Shown here piece by piece: positions 1-8,700 of a DNA stretch of 64,000 bases. Source of the stretch: Anaerolineae bacterium (GTDB lineage Bacteria; Chloroflexota; Anaerolineae; Aggregatilineales; UBA2796); NCBI GenBank assembly GCA_019637555.1, contig JAHBVK010000020.1, positions 1 to 64,000 on the forward strand, in the 5' to 3' direction. The notes under the pieces are model-generated. The model was not told where the DNA came from and did no database searches. It saw only the letters and a program-made list of their open reading frames with translations. The position numbers and the translations under genes are program-made. The stretch's first letter is position 1; each line of letters opens with the position of its first letter.

Positions 1-172
1 ACACAAAATCACGCACTTAACTATGCGCTTGTCACGGTGTAGTGGCTGTAGATCGCACTTACACTGAGCGTTGAATAGCGGTGAGACTAGCTAGATCAAC
101 TGCTATTCATCTCATCTCGTCATCCGGATGTTCGCGGAGGGAAATATGTAGAAAAGAAAGGGGGTGATAGGC

Positions 173-319
173 ATGTTGTACATGCCCCGTGAGGAGGGTC
201 AAGGGTTGGTCGAGTATGCACTTATCTTGGTGCTTGTCGCAGTTGTCGTTATCGTCATCTTGGCGTTATTGGGACCATCCATTGGAGCCGTCTTCTCCAA
301 CATCATCAGAAATATCTAA
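173..319 (+). CDS. Flp/Fap-type pilin, 48 aa
   Basis: Short gene. The protein has a charged leader (MLYMPREEG) followed by QGLVEYALIL and a long hydrophobic helix. This is the class III (Flp) prepilin pattern: the peptidase is expected to cut after the Gly, leaving Glu at +5 and Tyr at +6. Such pilins are inner-membrane precursors assembled by a Tad-type machine. The ATG follows a GGGGGTGAT ribosome site about 6 bases upstream, and a strong hairpin follows the stop. No tad/cpa genes are seen in this window, so the assembly genes must be elsewhere. A pseudo-pilin role for a secretion system is the alternative. Confidence 0.85.
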   Translation: MLYMPREEGQGLVEYALILVLVAVVVIVILALLGPSIGAVFSNIIRNI

Positions 320-338
320 CCTCTGACTCTTAACCATT

Positions 339-391
339 GCAGGAGGATAACCACGTCCCACATGGCGACATATGGCTATCCTCCTGCATGT
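339..391 (+). terminator. Hairpin terminator after the pilin gene
   Basis: GCAGGAGGATA at 339-349 pairs with TATCCTCCTGC at 377-387. The stem extends inward by AACC/GGC with one mismatch, and ATGTTTT follows. It lies 20 bases after the pilin stop. The T-run is short, so strength is uncertain. Confidence 0.65.
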
Positions 392-423
392 TTTAACGTG
401 AATTGTGCTTCGCCCGGCTAGTT

Positions 424-696
424 CTACCAACTTCTAGCAACTTGCGCGCTCTGAACCTCACGACTGCTGCCCTTACTTCTCCGCAGCACATCGTAGACTC
501 GTTCGCATTCCGCCTGTGCTTCATGCACACTGTGACAGCGCAATCGGCGGTTTACTAATGGGCTGCCTACTGTTCCATTGGCATTCTTCAGCGAAAGTTG
601 CCACGTCCAGTAGCCCAGAATCTGAATCACAACAGCGCAATAATCGTTCGTCTCTGACTTAAATCGTTTCTCGATATCGGAGTAATACCAGATCAT
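424..696 (-). CDS. Small hypothetical protein, 90 aa
   Basis: I do not recognise this protein. It starts MIWYYSDIEKRF, is rich in aromatic residues in its first half (ILGYWTWQLSL) and basic in its second half. No signal peptide or membrane segment is evident. An AGAGGTT ribosome site lies about 7 bases before the ATG, and no other ORF competes for the region, which supports a real gene. It is convergent with the pilin gene and divergent from the permease operon. It could still be a chance ORF. Confidence 0.45.
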   Translation of the reverse strand: MIWYYSDIEKRFKSETNDYCAVVIQILGYWTWQLSLKNANGTVGSPLVNRRLRCHSVHEAQAECERVYDVLRRSKGSSREVQSAQVARSW

Positions 697-871
697 CTGA
701 ACCTCTCATCATTATCGACGCCATCTGGAATTCGCTGCCAAGTAGAGATGAAGCTGCGGTGTTGTCATTAGCATAGACAAGATGAGCTAAACAGCGTCTA
801 AACAGAACGAGATTTACATGTAAAGAATCGAGGCACTCAAAAGTCAGCCTTGGAACACTGGTTGTTCATCA

Positions 872-947
872 CTTAACATTGGCTTAACGCTCTGTTTGGG
901 CGATCTTAACGAAGCATCGTTAAAAGCATCCTGCGACTCGCTATAAT
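872..947 (+). promoter_or_regulatory. Pho-box-like tandem CTTAAC repeats with -10 box
   Basis: CTTAACAT (872-879), CTTAACGC (883-890) and CTTAACGA (905-912) are direct repeats at 11 and 22 base intervals, on the same helix face. A TATAAT box lies at 942-947 with no good -35. This arrangement is expected for a promoter activated by an OmpR/PhoB-family regulator. The cyanobacterial Pho box, CTTAACCT repeated every 11 bases, is the closest known pattern. The predicted transcript begins near 954 and leads into the permease genes. Confidence 0.5.
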
Positions 948-992
948 CAGAAGTATCGTCAACGCTTGTGCGGGCAAGGGATGCGACTGCGT

Positions 993-2963
993 ATGACTTC
1001 CACCACTACGACTACGACCACCGCGTTACCAGATGTCCAGCGACAGGAGCAAACGACCCCGATTCGCTCACCTCTGAACGAGTCGTTGACTGGTTTGTTG
1101 TTCGTGGCTCCTGCCGCGCTCTTGGCGCTGATCTTTCAATTGTTTCCCGTACTTTACGGGTTCTTCCTCGGTATGCAGGGCGGCATTGCACTGCCGGAAG
1201 GCTTTGTGGGGCTAGATCATTTCACCAATGCCATCGGCAGTTTGGCGTACATGATCGGGCTGGCGCTGGCACTGGTGCTAGGTGTGAGCGGTGTCAACTT
1301 GCTGCGGCGCGGTCTGGACTCGCAGGAGAAAACAAAGGTTAATTTTCAACCTTACCTCGTCCCTGCGTTGTTCGCGGCACCTTCGACCATCGCTCTATTC
1401 ATGATGATCTTCTTTGGTGACTTCACAAACGTGATCCTGCCCATTGCCGGATTAGTGATCGCCATCGCTGGTTATGTTTTTTTGAATGCCCGCAATAACA
1501 CTGAAGAAGCTGGCATCGAAGGTAATGCGCTGGTCAATTCGTGGGGCGGCGTGACGATGTTACTGCTGGGTATCGGCTTGCTGCTGTTCGTCCTGTCGGA
1601 GATCAATCGCAGCGTCGGACCATTGCTCAGTCACCTGCTGGTAGCGCTGACTGAAGTGCTAACCAGTCCGCGTGATAAACGTGTGCTGGAAATGATCCCG
1701 CTAACCACGCAGTTTGCTTGTTGGGCAGGTATTTTCGTCAGCGGCTTTTTGGTCGTCACCATTTCGCGCATCCGCTCCCGTCTCGATAGTTATGAACACT
1801 CCACCGCCAGAGCATGGCTTGGGTTGCTGCGACTGCTGTTGATCTTCATACTGATCGGGTTAGTGATTTACAACCTCGTGGCGCTCGACCTGATCAATGG
1901 TGCGGTGGCGGCAATGGCAAAAGTTGCACCCGAACGGATCAAGGAACTCAGCGGGCTTGCGCTCAAGGATTTCCTCCCCCGCCTGTTGATGTGGCCCGAA
2001 GTCTCGACCATGTTATTCGGCATTAGCAGTATCGCGCTGGCATACATCTTCTGGAAAAACGCCACCAAACGCGAAACTGCCCCCGGCATGATGGCTTATT
2101 TCGGCATCGCGGTACTGCTGCTGATCGGTGGTTGGCTGTTTGTCGGAGAACTACCGACAGCCGCCTCTTCTGGCGATCCGCTGTTCTATCAATCGTTGCT
2201 GAGGACAGTGCTCTACGCTGTCTTTACCGTACCCATCCAACTGGCGATTGGGCTGCTGCTGGCGTATCTGCTCTATCACGAGGTGACGTGGGGCAAGGGA
2301 TTATTTCGCGTCGTTTTCTTCATCCCCTATATCGCGCCGACGGTAGCTACTGCTGCCGTTTTCACGTTGATCTTTGGCGGCGACCAGAACGGTTATGTCA
2401 ACCAACTGTTCAAAGCCGTAGGCATTCCGATCCAGCAATGGACGCGCGATCCGCGTGGCATCTTTGAGATTATCTACGCGGGTGGCAAATCCGGTTTCAG
2501 TGGCACAACACCGATCCCGTCAATCCTAACAGGTCCTAGCCTACCGCTGATCTCCGCGATCTTGTTCAGCATCTGGGTTTTCAGCGGTTACAACGCTGTG
2601 ATCTTTATGTCTGGCTTGGCAGCAGTGCCGAAAGAAATGTACGAAGCGGCAGAAGTGGATGGCGCGGGACGCTGGGGCAGCTTCCGCCACATTACCATCC
2701 CACTGATCTCACCAACCACCTTTTTCCTCACCTTGTTAGCCATCACCGGCACATTCCGCGCGTTTACCCACATCTACGTGCTGAGGAATGATAGTATGCG
2801 CGGGGCGCTGGATGTAGCAACGGTCTACATCTACCAGATCATCCGTGATAACACACCCTCGCGTCCCTATGCGGCGGCGTTGTCGTTCATCCTGTTCGGG
2901 ATCATCCTCGTACTGACCGTCATTCAGAATCGTGCCACGAAAGATCAGGTGTTTTATGGTTAG
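993..2963 (+). CDS. ABC transporter permease, sugar type (MalF/UgpA-like), with a large extra membrane insert
   Basis: Inner-membrane permease subunit of a carbohydrate-type (CUT1) ABC importer. After a Thr-rich N-terminus there is one membrane helix (LLFVAPAALLALIFQLFPVL). Residues about 85-390 then form an unusual block of extra hydrophobic helices. Residues about 400-655 carry the usual MetI-like domain, with the EAA loop that contacts the ATPase (EAAEVDGAGRWGSFRHITIP, starting near residue 551). Related permeases are about 300 residues; this one is about 657. The ATG at 993 is chosen because AAGGG lies upstream; TTG 966 and ATG 981 are alternatives. The last 8 bases overlap the next permease. 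No binding protein or ATPase gene is in the window, so the substrate is unknown. Confidence 0.85.
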   Translation: MTSTTTTTTTALPDVQRQEQTTPIRSPLNESLTGLLFVAPAALLALIFQLFPVLYGFFLGMQGGIALPEGFVGLDHFTNAIGSLAYMIGLALALVLGVSGVNLLRRGLDSQEKTKVNFQPYLVPALFAAPSTIALFMMIFFGDFTNVILPIAGLVIAIAGYVFLNARNNTEEAGIEGNALVNSWGGVTMLLLGIGLLLFVLSEINRSVGPLLSHLLVALTEVLTSPRDKRVLEMIPLTTQFACWAGIFVSGFLVVTISRIRSRLDSYEHSTARAWLGLLRLLLIFILIGLVIYNLVALDLINGAVAAMAKVAPERIKELSGLALKDFLPRLLMWPEVSTMLFGISSIALAYIFWKNATKRETAPGMMAYFGIAVLLLIGGWLFVGELPTAASSGDPLFYQSLLRTVLYAVFTVPIQLAIGLLLAYLLYHEVTWGKGLFRVVFFIPYIAPTVATAAVFTLIFGGDQNGYVNQLFKAVGIPIQQWTRDPRGIFEIIYAGGKSGFSGTTPIPSILTGPSLPLISAILFSIWVFSGYNAVIFMSGLAAVPKEMYEAAEVDGAGRWGSFRHITIPLISPTTFFLTLLAITGTFRAFTHIYVLRNDSMRGALDVATVYIYQIIRDNTPSRPYAAALSFILFGIILVLTVIQNRATKDQVFYG

Positions 2964-3846
2964 TGCCTACAGTAAGGGCTGGTCGCCCTTTAAGATTTTC
3001 ACCTATACCGTGCTGATTCTGGCGGCAATTGTGTATGTGATGCCCTTCGTTTTCATGGTCGGTAAATCGTTCATGAACCAATTCGAAGCGGGCAATACAC
3101 CTGCCATCGTTCCCAGTGAATGGCATCCCGAAAACTATCTTGATGTCGTAGGACTAGGAACTACCCCCGGCGCACAGCGCAATTATGGGCGCTATGTGAT
3201 CAACACGATTCTGTTGGAAGTGCTGTCAGTCAGTGGGCAAACCGTGATCGCTGTGTTGGCGGCGTATGCCTTTGGGCGCATGAAGTTCCCCGGACGCGAT
3301 TTGCTGTTTGCGGTGCTGCTGGCAACCATCTTTGTCCCCAGCATCATCCTGCTCGTTCCCAATCTGATCGTTGTCACCAGAATCAGTCAAGCGTTCGAGA
3401 AGATCAGTCCGGCGCTGAAGTGGATCGATAGCTGGCCCGCATTGGTGATCCCATTCCTGTGCAATACCTTTAGCATCTTCTTGCTGCGCCAGTTCTTCAA
3501 GCAGATTCCCGACGAATTGTGGGAAGCAGCGCGTATTGATGGTGCCAGTCACCTGCGTTTCATGTGGCAGGTCGTCGTACCCATCTCGCGCGGGCCGATC
3601 TTCACTTCGATCCTGTTCAGTTTCATTGCTACGTGGAGCGCGCTGGAGTGGCCCATTCTGGTCACCTCTACCGATACATGGCGTCCGATAGCGGTGGCGT
3701 TGCAATCCTTCAATGCCGAAGGTGGCGAACTGACGCATCTCAAGATGGCAGCGGCAGTGATCGCCATGCTGCCGATCCTGCTGCTATACTTTCTGACGCA
3801 GCGCCAGTTCACTGAAGGTATCGCAACGACAGGGTTGAAAGGCTGA
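2956..3846 (+). CDS. ABC transporter permease, sugar type (MalG/UgpE-like)
   Basis: Second permease subunit of the same importer, about 296 residues and so of normal size. About six membrane helices are visible. The EAA loop reads EAARIDGASHLRFMWQVVVP from about residue 190. The ATG at 2956 lies inside the end of the upstream permease gene, which suggests translational coupling; an in-frame GTG at 2932 would only add residues without helix character. The C-terminus (QRQFTEGIATTGLKG) is typical of MalG-family proteins. The YbaK-like gene starts 1 base after the stop, so the operon continues. Confidence 0.9.
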   Translation: MVSAYSKGWSPFKIFTYTVLILAAIVYVMPFVFMVGKSFMNQFEAGNTPAIVPSEWHPENYLDVVGLGTTPGAQRNYGRYVINTILLEVLSVSGQTVIAVLAAYAFGRMKFPGRDLLFAVLLATIFVPSIILLVPNLIVVTRISQAFEKISPALKWIDSWPALVIPFLCNTFSIFLLRQFFKQIPDELWEAARIDGASHLRFMWQVVVPISRGPIFTSILFSFIATWSALEWPILVTSTDTWRPIAVALQSFNAEGGELTHLKMAAAVIAMLPILLLYFLTQRQFTEGIATTGLKG

Positions 3847-3847
3847 G

Positions 3848-4369
3848 ATGGAAGCAGCAAGTGGCGACATCTGGACGCCGGAACACTTACAGCATTATCT
3901 GGATGCTCATCAGATTCCGGCGGAGATTGTTCGTGTAGAGCAGCACACACCAACGGTTGTCGATGCGGCGGCAGCGCTCGGCGTTTCTGTCGACAAGATC
4001 GTCAAAACGGTTGTCTTCATCATTGCTGATCAACCTTACGCGGCGCTGGCGAACGGTGTGCTCCGTGTCGATACCCGAAAATTGGCAGCGCGCTTTGGGG
4101 TAAATCGTAAGAAGGTGATGCTGGCGAACGCCGAACAACTGATCTCCCTGACGGGTTACGCGCCGGGCACGGTACCGCCGCTGGGGCATCGTCAGCAGTT
4201 TCCGACGTTGATGGAACCGGGGATCTTGGATCAGGAAGTGGTTTATGCGGGCGGCGGTGGGATTGCCGAAATGCTCAAGATTCGCAGTGCCGATCTGCAG
4301 CGACTAACACAGCCGGAATTGCTTCCACTACTTGAAACATCACTGCCGACATCAACAAGCGCAGAGTAG
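3848..4369 (+). CDS. YbaK/EbsC-family aminoacyl-tRNA deacylase-like protein
   Basis: A 173-residue single-domain protein of the YbaK/ProX editing family, which hydrolyses mischarged tRNA (for example Cys- or Ala-tRNAPro) in the cytoplasm. Visible family features are the VDAAAALGVSVDKIVKTVVF segment with its conserved Lys, the middle stretch GVLRVDTRKLAARFG, and the GYAPGTVPPLGH loop that lines the active site. The YAGGGG segment near the C-terminus is also typical. It starts 1 base after the permease stop and is probably co-transcribed. Which mischarged tRNA it uses cannot be told from sequence. Confidence 0.85.
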   Translation: MEAASGDIWTPEHLQHYLDAHQIPAEIVRVEQHTPTVVDAAAALGVSVDKIVKTVVFIIADQPYAALANGVLRVDTRKLAARFGVNRKKVMLANAEQLISLTGYAPGTVPPLGHRQQFPTLMEPGILDQEVVYAGGGGIAEMLKIRSADLQRLTQPELLPLLETSLPTSTSAE

Positions 4370-4383
4370 GAGAACGCAGTCCA

Positions 4384-4860
4384 ATGACCATCAATGTTCT
4401 CTTCGTATGCACTGGCAACATCTGCCGCTCCCCGATGGCGGAAGCAGTCTTCGATCATCTGGTCGCGCAAGAGGGCTTGTCGGATCGCATCTACAGCGAT
4501 TCGGCGGGCACCGATTCCTACCACAACGGCGATTCCCCGCATCATGGCACAATGCGTGTTCTGAAGGCGCAGGGAATCACTAGCTACGAGCATATTTCCC
4601 GTCGTCTGACCCGCAGCGATCTGATCAATTTTGACTACGCCATTGCTATGGACGAGGATCACTACCATGCGCTGCACAGCATGGCACACAACCTCAACAT
4701 CAAATCCAAAATTGCGCTGCTGCTCGATTACGCACCACATCTGGCGGAACGTGAAGTCCCTGATCCTTACTACAACAACAAATTCGATCACGTTTACGAA
4801 CTGGTCGAAGCTGGCTGTCGTGGCTTGCTAGCCGTGATCCGTAAGCAGCAAGGCTGGTAG
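4384..4860 (+). CDS. Low molecular weight protein-tyrosine-phosphatase family
   Basis: 158 residues, the normal size for the family. The phosphate-binding loop CTGNICRS starts at Cys9, the nucleophile, with Arg15. The general acid lies in DPYY (Asp127). The enzyme removes phosphate through a cysteinyl-phosphate intermediate in the cytoplasm. It is followed after 2 bases by a fructosamine-kinase-family gene. LMW phosphatases have been linked to ribulosamine-5-phosphate dephosphorylation, and bacterial fructosamine kinase homologues are often their neighbours. A role in repair of glycated protein is therefore at least as likely as tyrosine signalling; that is inference. Confidence 0.92.
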   Translation: MTINVLFVCTGNICRSPMAEAVFDHLVAQEGLSDRIYSDSAGTDSYHNGDSPHHGTMRVLKAQGITSYEHISRRLTRSDLINFDYAIAMDEDHYHALHSMAHNLNIKSKIALLLDYAPHLAEREVPDPYYNNKFDHVYELVEAGCRGLLAVIRKQQGW

Positions 4861-4862
4861 CC

Positions 4863-5732
4863 GTGATCCACGCCATCATTAGCGATGTTTTTGCTACCGA
4901 TGCCAGCGCCATCACCTACGTGGACGGCGGCTCGATCAATCAGGCGGCGCGGGTACAGGTTCGCGGCGAAACCTTCTTCGTCAAGTGGAAGTACGATGCG
5001 CCTAGTGGTTTCTTCGAGGCGGAAGCGCGGGGTTTAAAAGTACTGCGCGACACCAACACCATTCGTGTGCCGGAAGTGATCAAAGTGGGCGTCGCGGAAG
5101 ATCAACTCCCCGCCTATCTGATCCTCGAATGGTTGGAAGAAGCCGAAGATGTAGAAACGCTGGCGTTTTCGGTTAACTTCGCGCGGGCATTGGCGCAGTT
5201 GCATCGCGTCAGCGGCTCAGGATTCGGCTTGGATCACGATAACTTCATCGGCATCTTGCCGCAGACCAACAAACAATCTGCGAATTGGGTCAACTTCTTC
5301 CGCGACGAACGACTGCTGCCACAGATTGCGCTAGCACGGGCGCGTAATCGGCTAAATACGGAGCGCGAAAAGTCGCTGCGCAAACTGCTCGACAACTTGG
5401 ATCGGCTGTTGGAAGGCGCTGCCGCGCCTTCATCTCTGCTGCATGGTGATCTCTGGAGTGGCAATTTTCTGGTGCTGGCGGGAAACCAACCCGCCATCTT
5501 CGATCCAGCAGTCTACTACGGAGATCGGGAAGTCGAGTTGGCGTTTACCGAATTGTTCGGTGGCTTTCCCGCTGCCTTCTACGCCGCCTACCGCGAAGCC
5601 TTCCCCTTAGATCGCGGTTATGAACGTCGCAAACTGCTCTATCAGCTTTATCCGCTGCTGGTGCATCTGAATTTGTTTGGTGAAAGTTATGGTGCGCGCG
5701 TCGATGCTGTCTGCCGCACCTATCTGGGCTGA
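4863..5732 (+). CDS. Fructosamine/ketoamine-3-kinase family protein
   Basis: 289 residues, full length for the family (fold related to aminoglycoside phosphotransferases). The catalytic loop HGDLWSGNF starts at His194 with Asp196 as the likely base. The metal-binding segment IFDPAVYYGDREVELAF follows. N-terminal GGSINQAARVQV and FFVKWK (ATP lysine) fit the kinase N-lobe. Members phosphorylate ketoamine adducts on protein lysines so that they fall off. The start is a GTG 2 bases after the phosphatase stop. The gene ends the plus-strand operon, converging on the giant gene that ends at 5743. Confidence 0.9.
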   Translation: MIHAIISDVFATDASAITYVDGGSINQAARVQVRGETFFVKWKYDAPSGFFEAEARGLKVLRDTNTIRVPEVIKVGVAEDQLPAYLILEWLEEAEDVETLAFSVNFARALAQLHRVSGSGFGLDHDNFIGILPQTNKQSANWVNFFRDERLLPQIALARARNRLNTEREKSLRKLLDNLDRLLEGAAAPSSLLHGDLWSGNFLVLAGNQPAIFDPAVYYGDREVELAFTELFGGFPAAFYAAYREAFPLDRGYERRKLLYQLYPLLVHLNLFGESYGARVDAVCRTYLG

Positions 5733-5742
5733 ACTAGCGTTA

Positions 5743-8700
5743 TCAACTGCCGTTAATTGCCAGTGAGTAATGTCCCCATGTACCCCCCAGCGCACCACCG
5801 ATCCGGCTAACTAGCAGGATATAAGTTCCGGCGCTTGGCAGTTGAATTTGTTCCGGTAGTGAATCCGGTGTACTCACAAAGACGACGTTTCCGCTCGCGT
5901 CGTAGAGCACGAACTCCGCCAGCAGATTGCCGTCAAGAGTCGTCAACGCGAAGGTCAGTGGCTCGCTAGCATCGGTAGCGATGCGCCACTGATCAGTAAA
6001 ATCCTTATCACTGATCGTCCCTTCTACCGACACGCCATCAATATACACACGTCCACCGCCCGTCGGAGCGATGGCACTCGAAAGCGTTAATTGATAATCA
6101 GCCATCAACTGTTGTTTAGTATTGCTCACCAAGCAGATGAACTCGCCAGTGCTAGGCATGATCGCCTCTACTTGTGAGCCAGCGGCTGCTAACATCGCGC
6201 CATCGCTGCTCACAATCTGCACCATCGGATCGAACCCAGCCGTCGTGGACTCCACGCTGATTGCTACAACTTCCCCTTGCTTACCGTTGAAATACCACGC
6301 TTGCACCGCGCGACTTGCGCTCAACTGTGCCCCCTGTGGCTGCCCGAATGGTAGAGAGCCAAGGTAATACGTGCCGGGCAGATTACGCAGCAAACGTAAA
6401 CCATAATCACCGATTGCCACTTCTGTCTGCGAATCGCTGCCGACTTCAATGGTGTAATTGCCACTGACCATTAGTTGAATATCGGTTAACGGCGATTTTC
6501 CGGCATTACCGACGGCGACAGTGCGCCCAGTCGGGTCGAACAACCGAAGTAGTAATTTGCTGGCGAAATCAGCCACCGCCACGATGGTAATCCGATCTCC
6601 TGCTTTTCCGGCGAACATCCACACGGCACGTGGCTGCATTTCACTCAGCGATCCAGTGCGTAGATCGCCGTAGCTGAGTTCAAAATTAGCGTTGATAGCG
6701 AGATTGCTGTCGCCCGTTTGTGCATCCGCCATTGGCGTTGGGCTAGGAATTGGAGTACTGGGAATGTTCGAGAGCGTCAGCGTCACCCGATAGTTGCCGC
6801 GTCCCGATCCAGCCGCAGCCAACCAGCGACTGACCGCCAGTGTAAATTCACCATCTTCGCTGATGGGCGGGGCATTTAACGTGATCGGCGTCCCGTCGGG
6901 CTTCATGGTCACACTGGCAAGGTAGCCATCTGGTCCGAACAGCGATAACTCCAGCCGTACGTCGCCGCTGCTGCGTTCCGCCGTGATTTGGATGTTCTGC
7001 CCCGCCTTGGCGCTAAATCGCCACAGATTGACCAGATTGTTATCCGTGATAGTATCGACGCGCGGCGTATTGGGGGTTAGGGAACGAGGGCTGATGCCCG
7101 GAAAGTCGATCAACTGCTGGCGGCGTTGCGCGATGATCGAGTAACTAACGGTGGCTGACGATTTCAGCGCGAGGATATAGCGCCCTGCACTCGGAATCTC
7201 AACGGCATAAAGTTCTGGCAGCTCCCCCGAGGTCGCAACTACCTCGCCGGAGATTGTGCGTAGTTCCAGCTTCATTGCAGGTTGTGTTGGCTCGTCGGTC
7301 AGAATACCAACGTTGATCACGTCTTCCGCCGTCGCATCAACTGCCCATAATGCTTCGATTCCCTGTCTGACCACACCCACCTGAGGCTGATCAAAACTCA
7401 ATTGCTGCGCCGCTGCCATGTCGGTAGACACATTGCCGAGATCGAGCGTCAGGCGATACGCACCGATCCCCGAACCGGAAACGACAAGCGTATATTCACC
7501 TGCTTGCGGCAGCGGAAAATCAGCGATCACGCTGGCGTGTCCCTGCGGCAGGGTCATCGGTACCCCTTCAGCCGCGGTCAGACCGTCAGCAGTGATCAGC
7601 AGCAGCGTAGGTGTCAGTTGGTTATCCGTTGCCAGCACCTGCGCGGTGATCGCCTGTCCCTGAACACCACTAAAGAGCCAGCGCTGCGTCGGTTCGTTTG
7701 CTGATAACGCACCTGTCACCATGCGTCCCGGCTCGATCACACTTGGCGTCGCGCTCGCGCTGCTAATCGGCTGCACGATCAGCCTATATTGATTTTCTGT
7801 GAAGGAGTCTGACTCTCCCGGCAGTACAATCAAGCTGTAAATACCACTGATTGGCATGTCCAAACCCGTGATCAGCACGCCGGGTTGATCAGCGGGCACC
7901 GTAACAGCGGCGACGCTCTGTCCATTAGGGGCGACCACCAGCAGCGACGGTATAAAATTACCCGTTAGGCGTTGTAGCTGGATGCTGTAACGTGTGCCTG
8001 CCTGTGCGGTCAACAGCCAATAGTGTGTAGTTTGCCCCTGCGTGAAGGTGCCCACCACATCATCTGTCGATTCGAGGACTCCACCTGTGGTGGCACTTAC
8101 AGTTGCAGCACGCAGTTCGACAGTCAGGGCGTAGGGCATATACTGGGTTCTGGCGTTGGAAGCACGCACTAAGGTAACGGTGTAACCGCCATCGGCTGGC
8201 ACGCGGAAGTTATCGATTACCGTCTGTCCATCATCGCTCACCCCTGTTGCCAGCACATTGCCCGCCGCATCGCTGAGAGTCAGCGTGGGTAACCCTTCAT
8301 CAGTTTGATGCAGTACGCGCACCACGATCAAATCATCTTTGCTGCCAGTGAAGCTGTACTGCGCTGTTGGGGTGCTGGCGTCCAGCGTTCCGACCACGCG
8401 CTGACCGTAAACTAAGGGAGTTCCTCCTGCCGATGTCCCCGATGCTTGCGTCTGGTATACACGGTTGACCACTAATTCATAGTTACCCGCGCTGCTGCCC
8501 ACCCGTGCGATTACGAGGATGTATTCGCCATCTGCTGGTAGCACGAAGGCATCGATCAACGGATTAACGCCGCTGGCATCGTCATTCTGGGCGATCACTT
8601 CTCCCGTTGGCGTTTCTAGGCGCAGTACCAGATCGAGATTGCCGCTAGTTGCCTCCGCTGCGATGGTGACGACATCACCCGCTTTACCTCGGAAGCGCAA

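Noticed and set aside
968-1342. 124-codon ORF in another frame inside the first permease gene
   Set aside because: Overlaps a clear membrane permease with conserved EAA loop; its own translation is Arg/Cys-rich and has no family features.
3226-3738. 170-codon minus-strand ORF opposite the second permease
   Set aside because: Mirror of a well-supported gene; high Asp/Gln/Arg composition typical of antisense frames.
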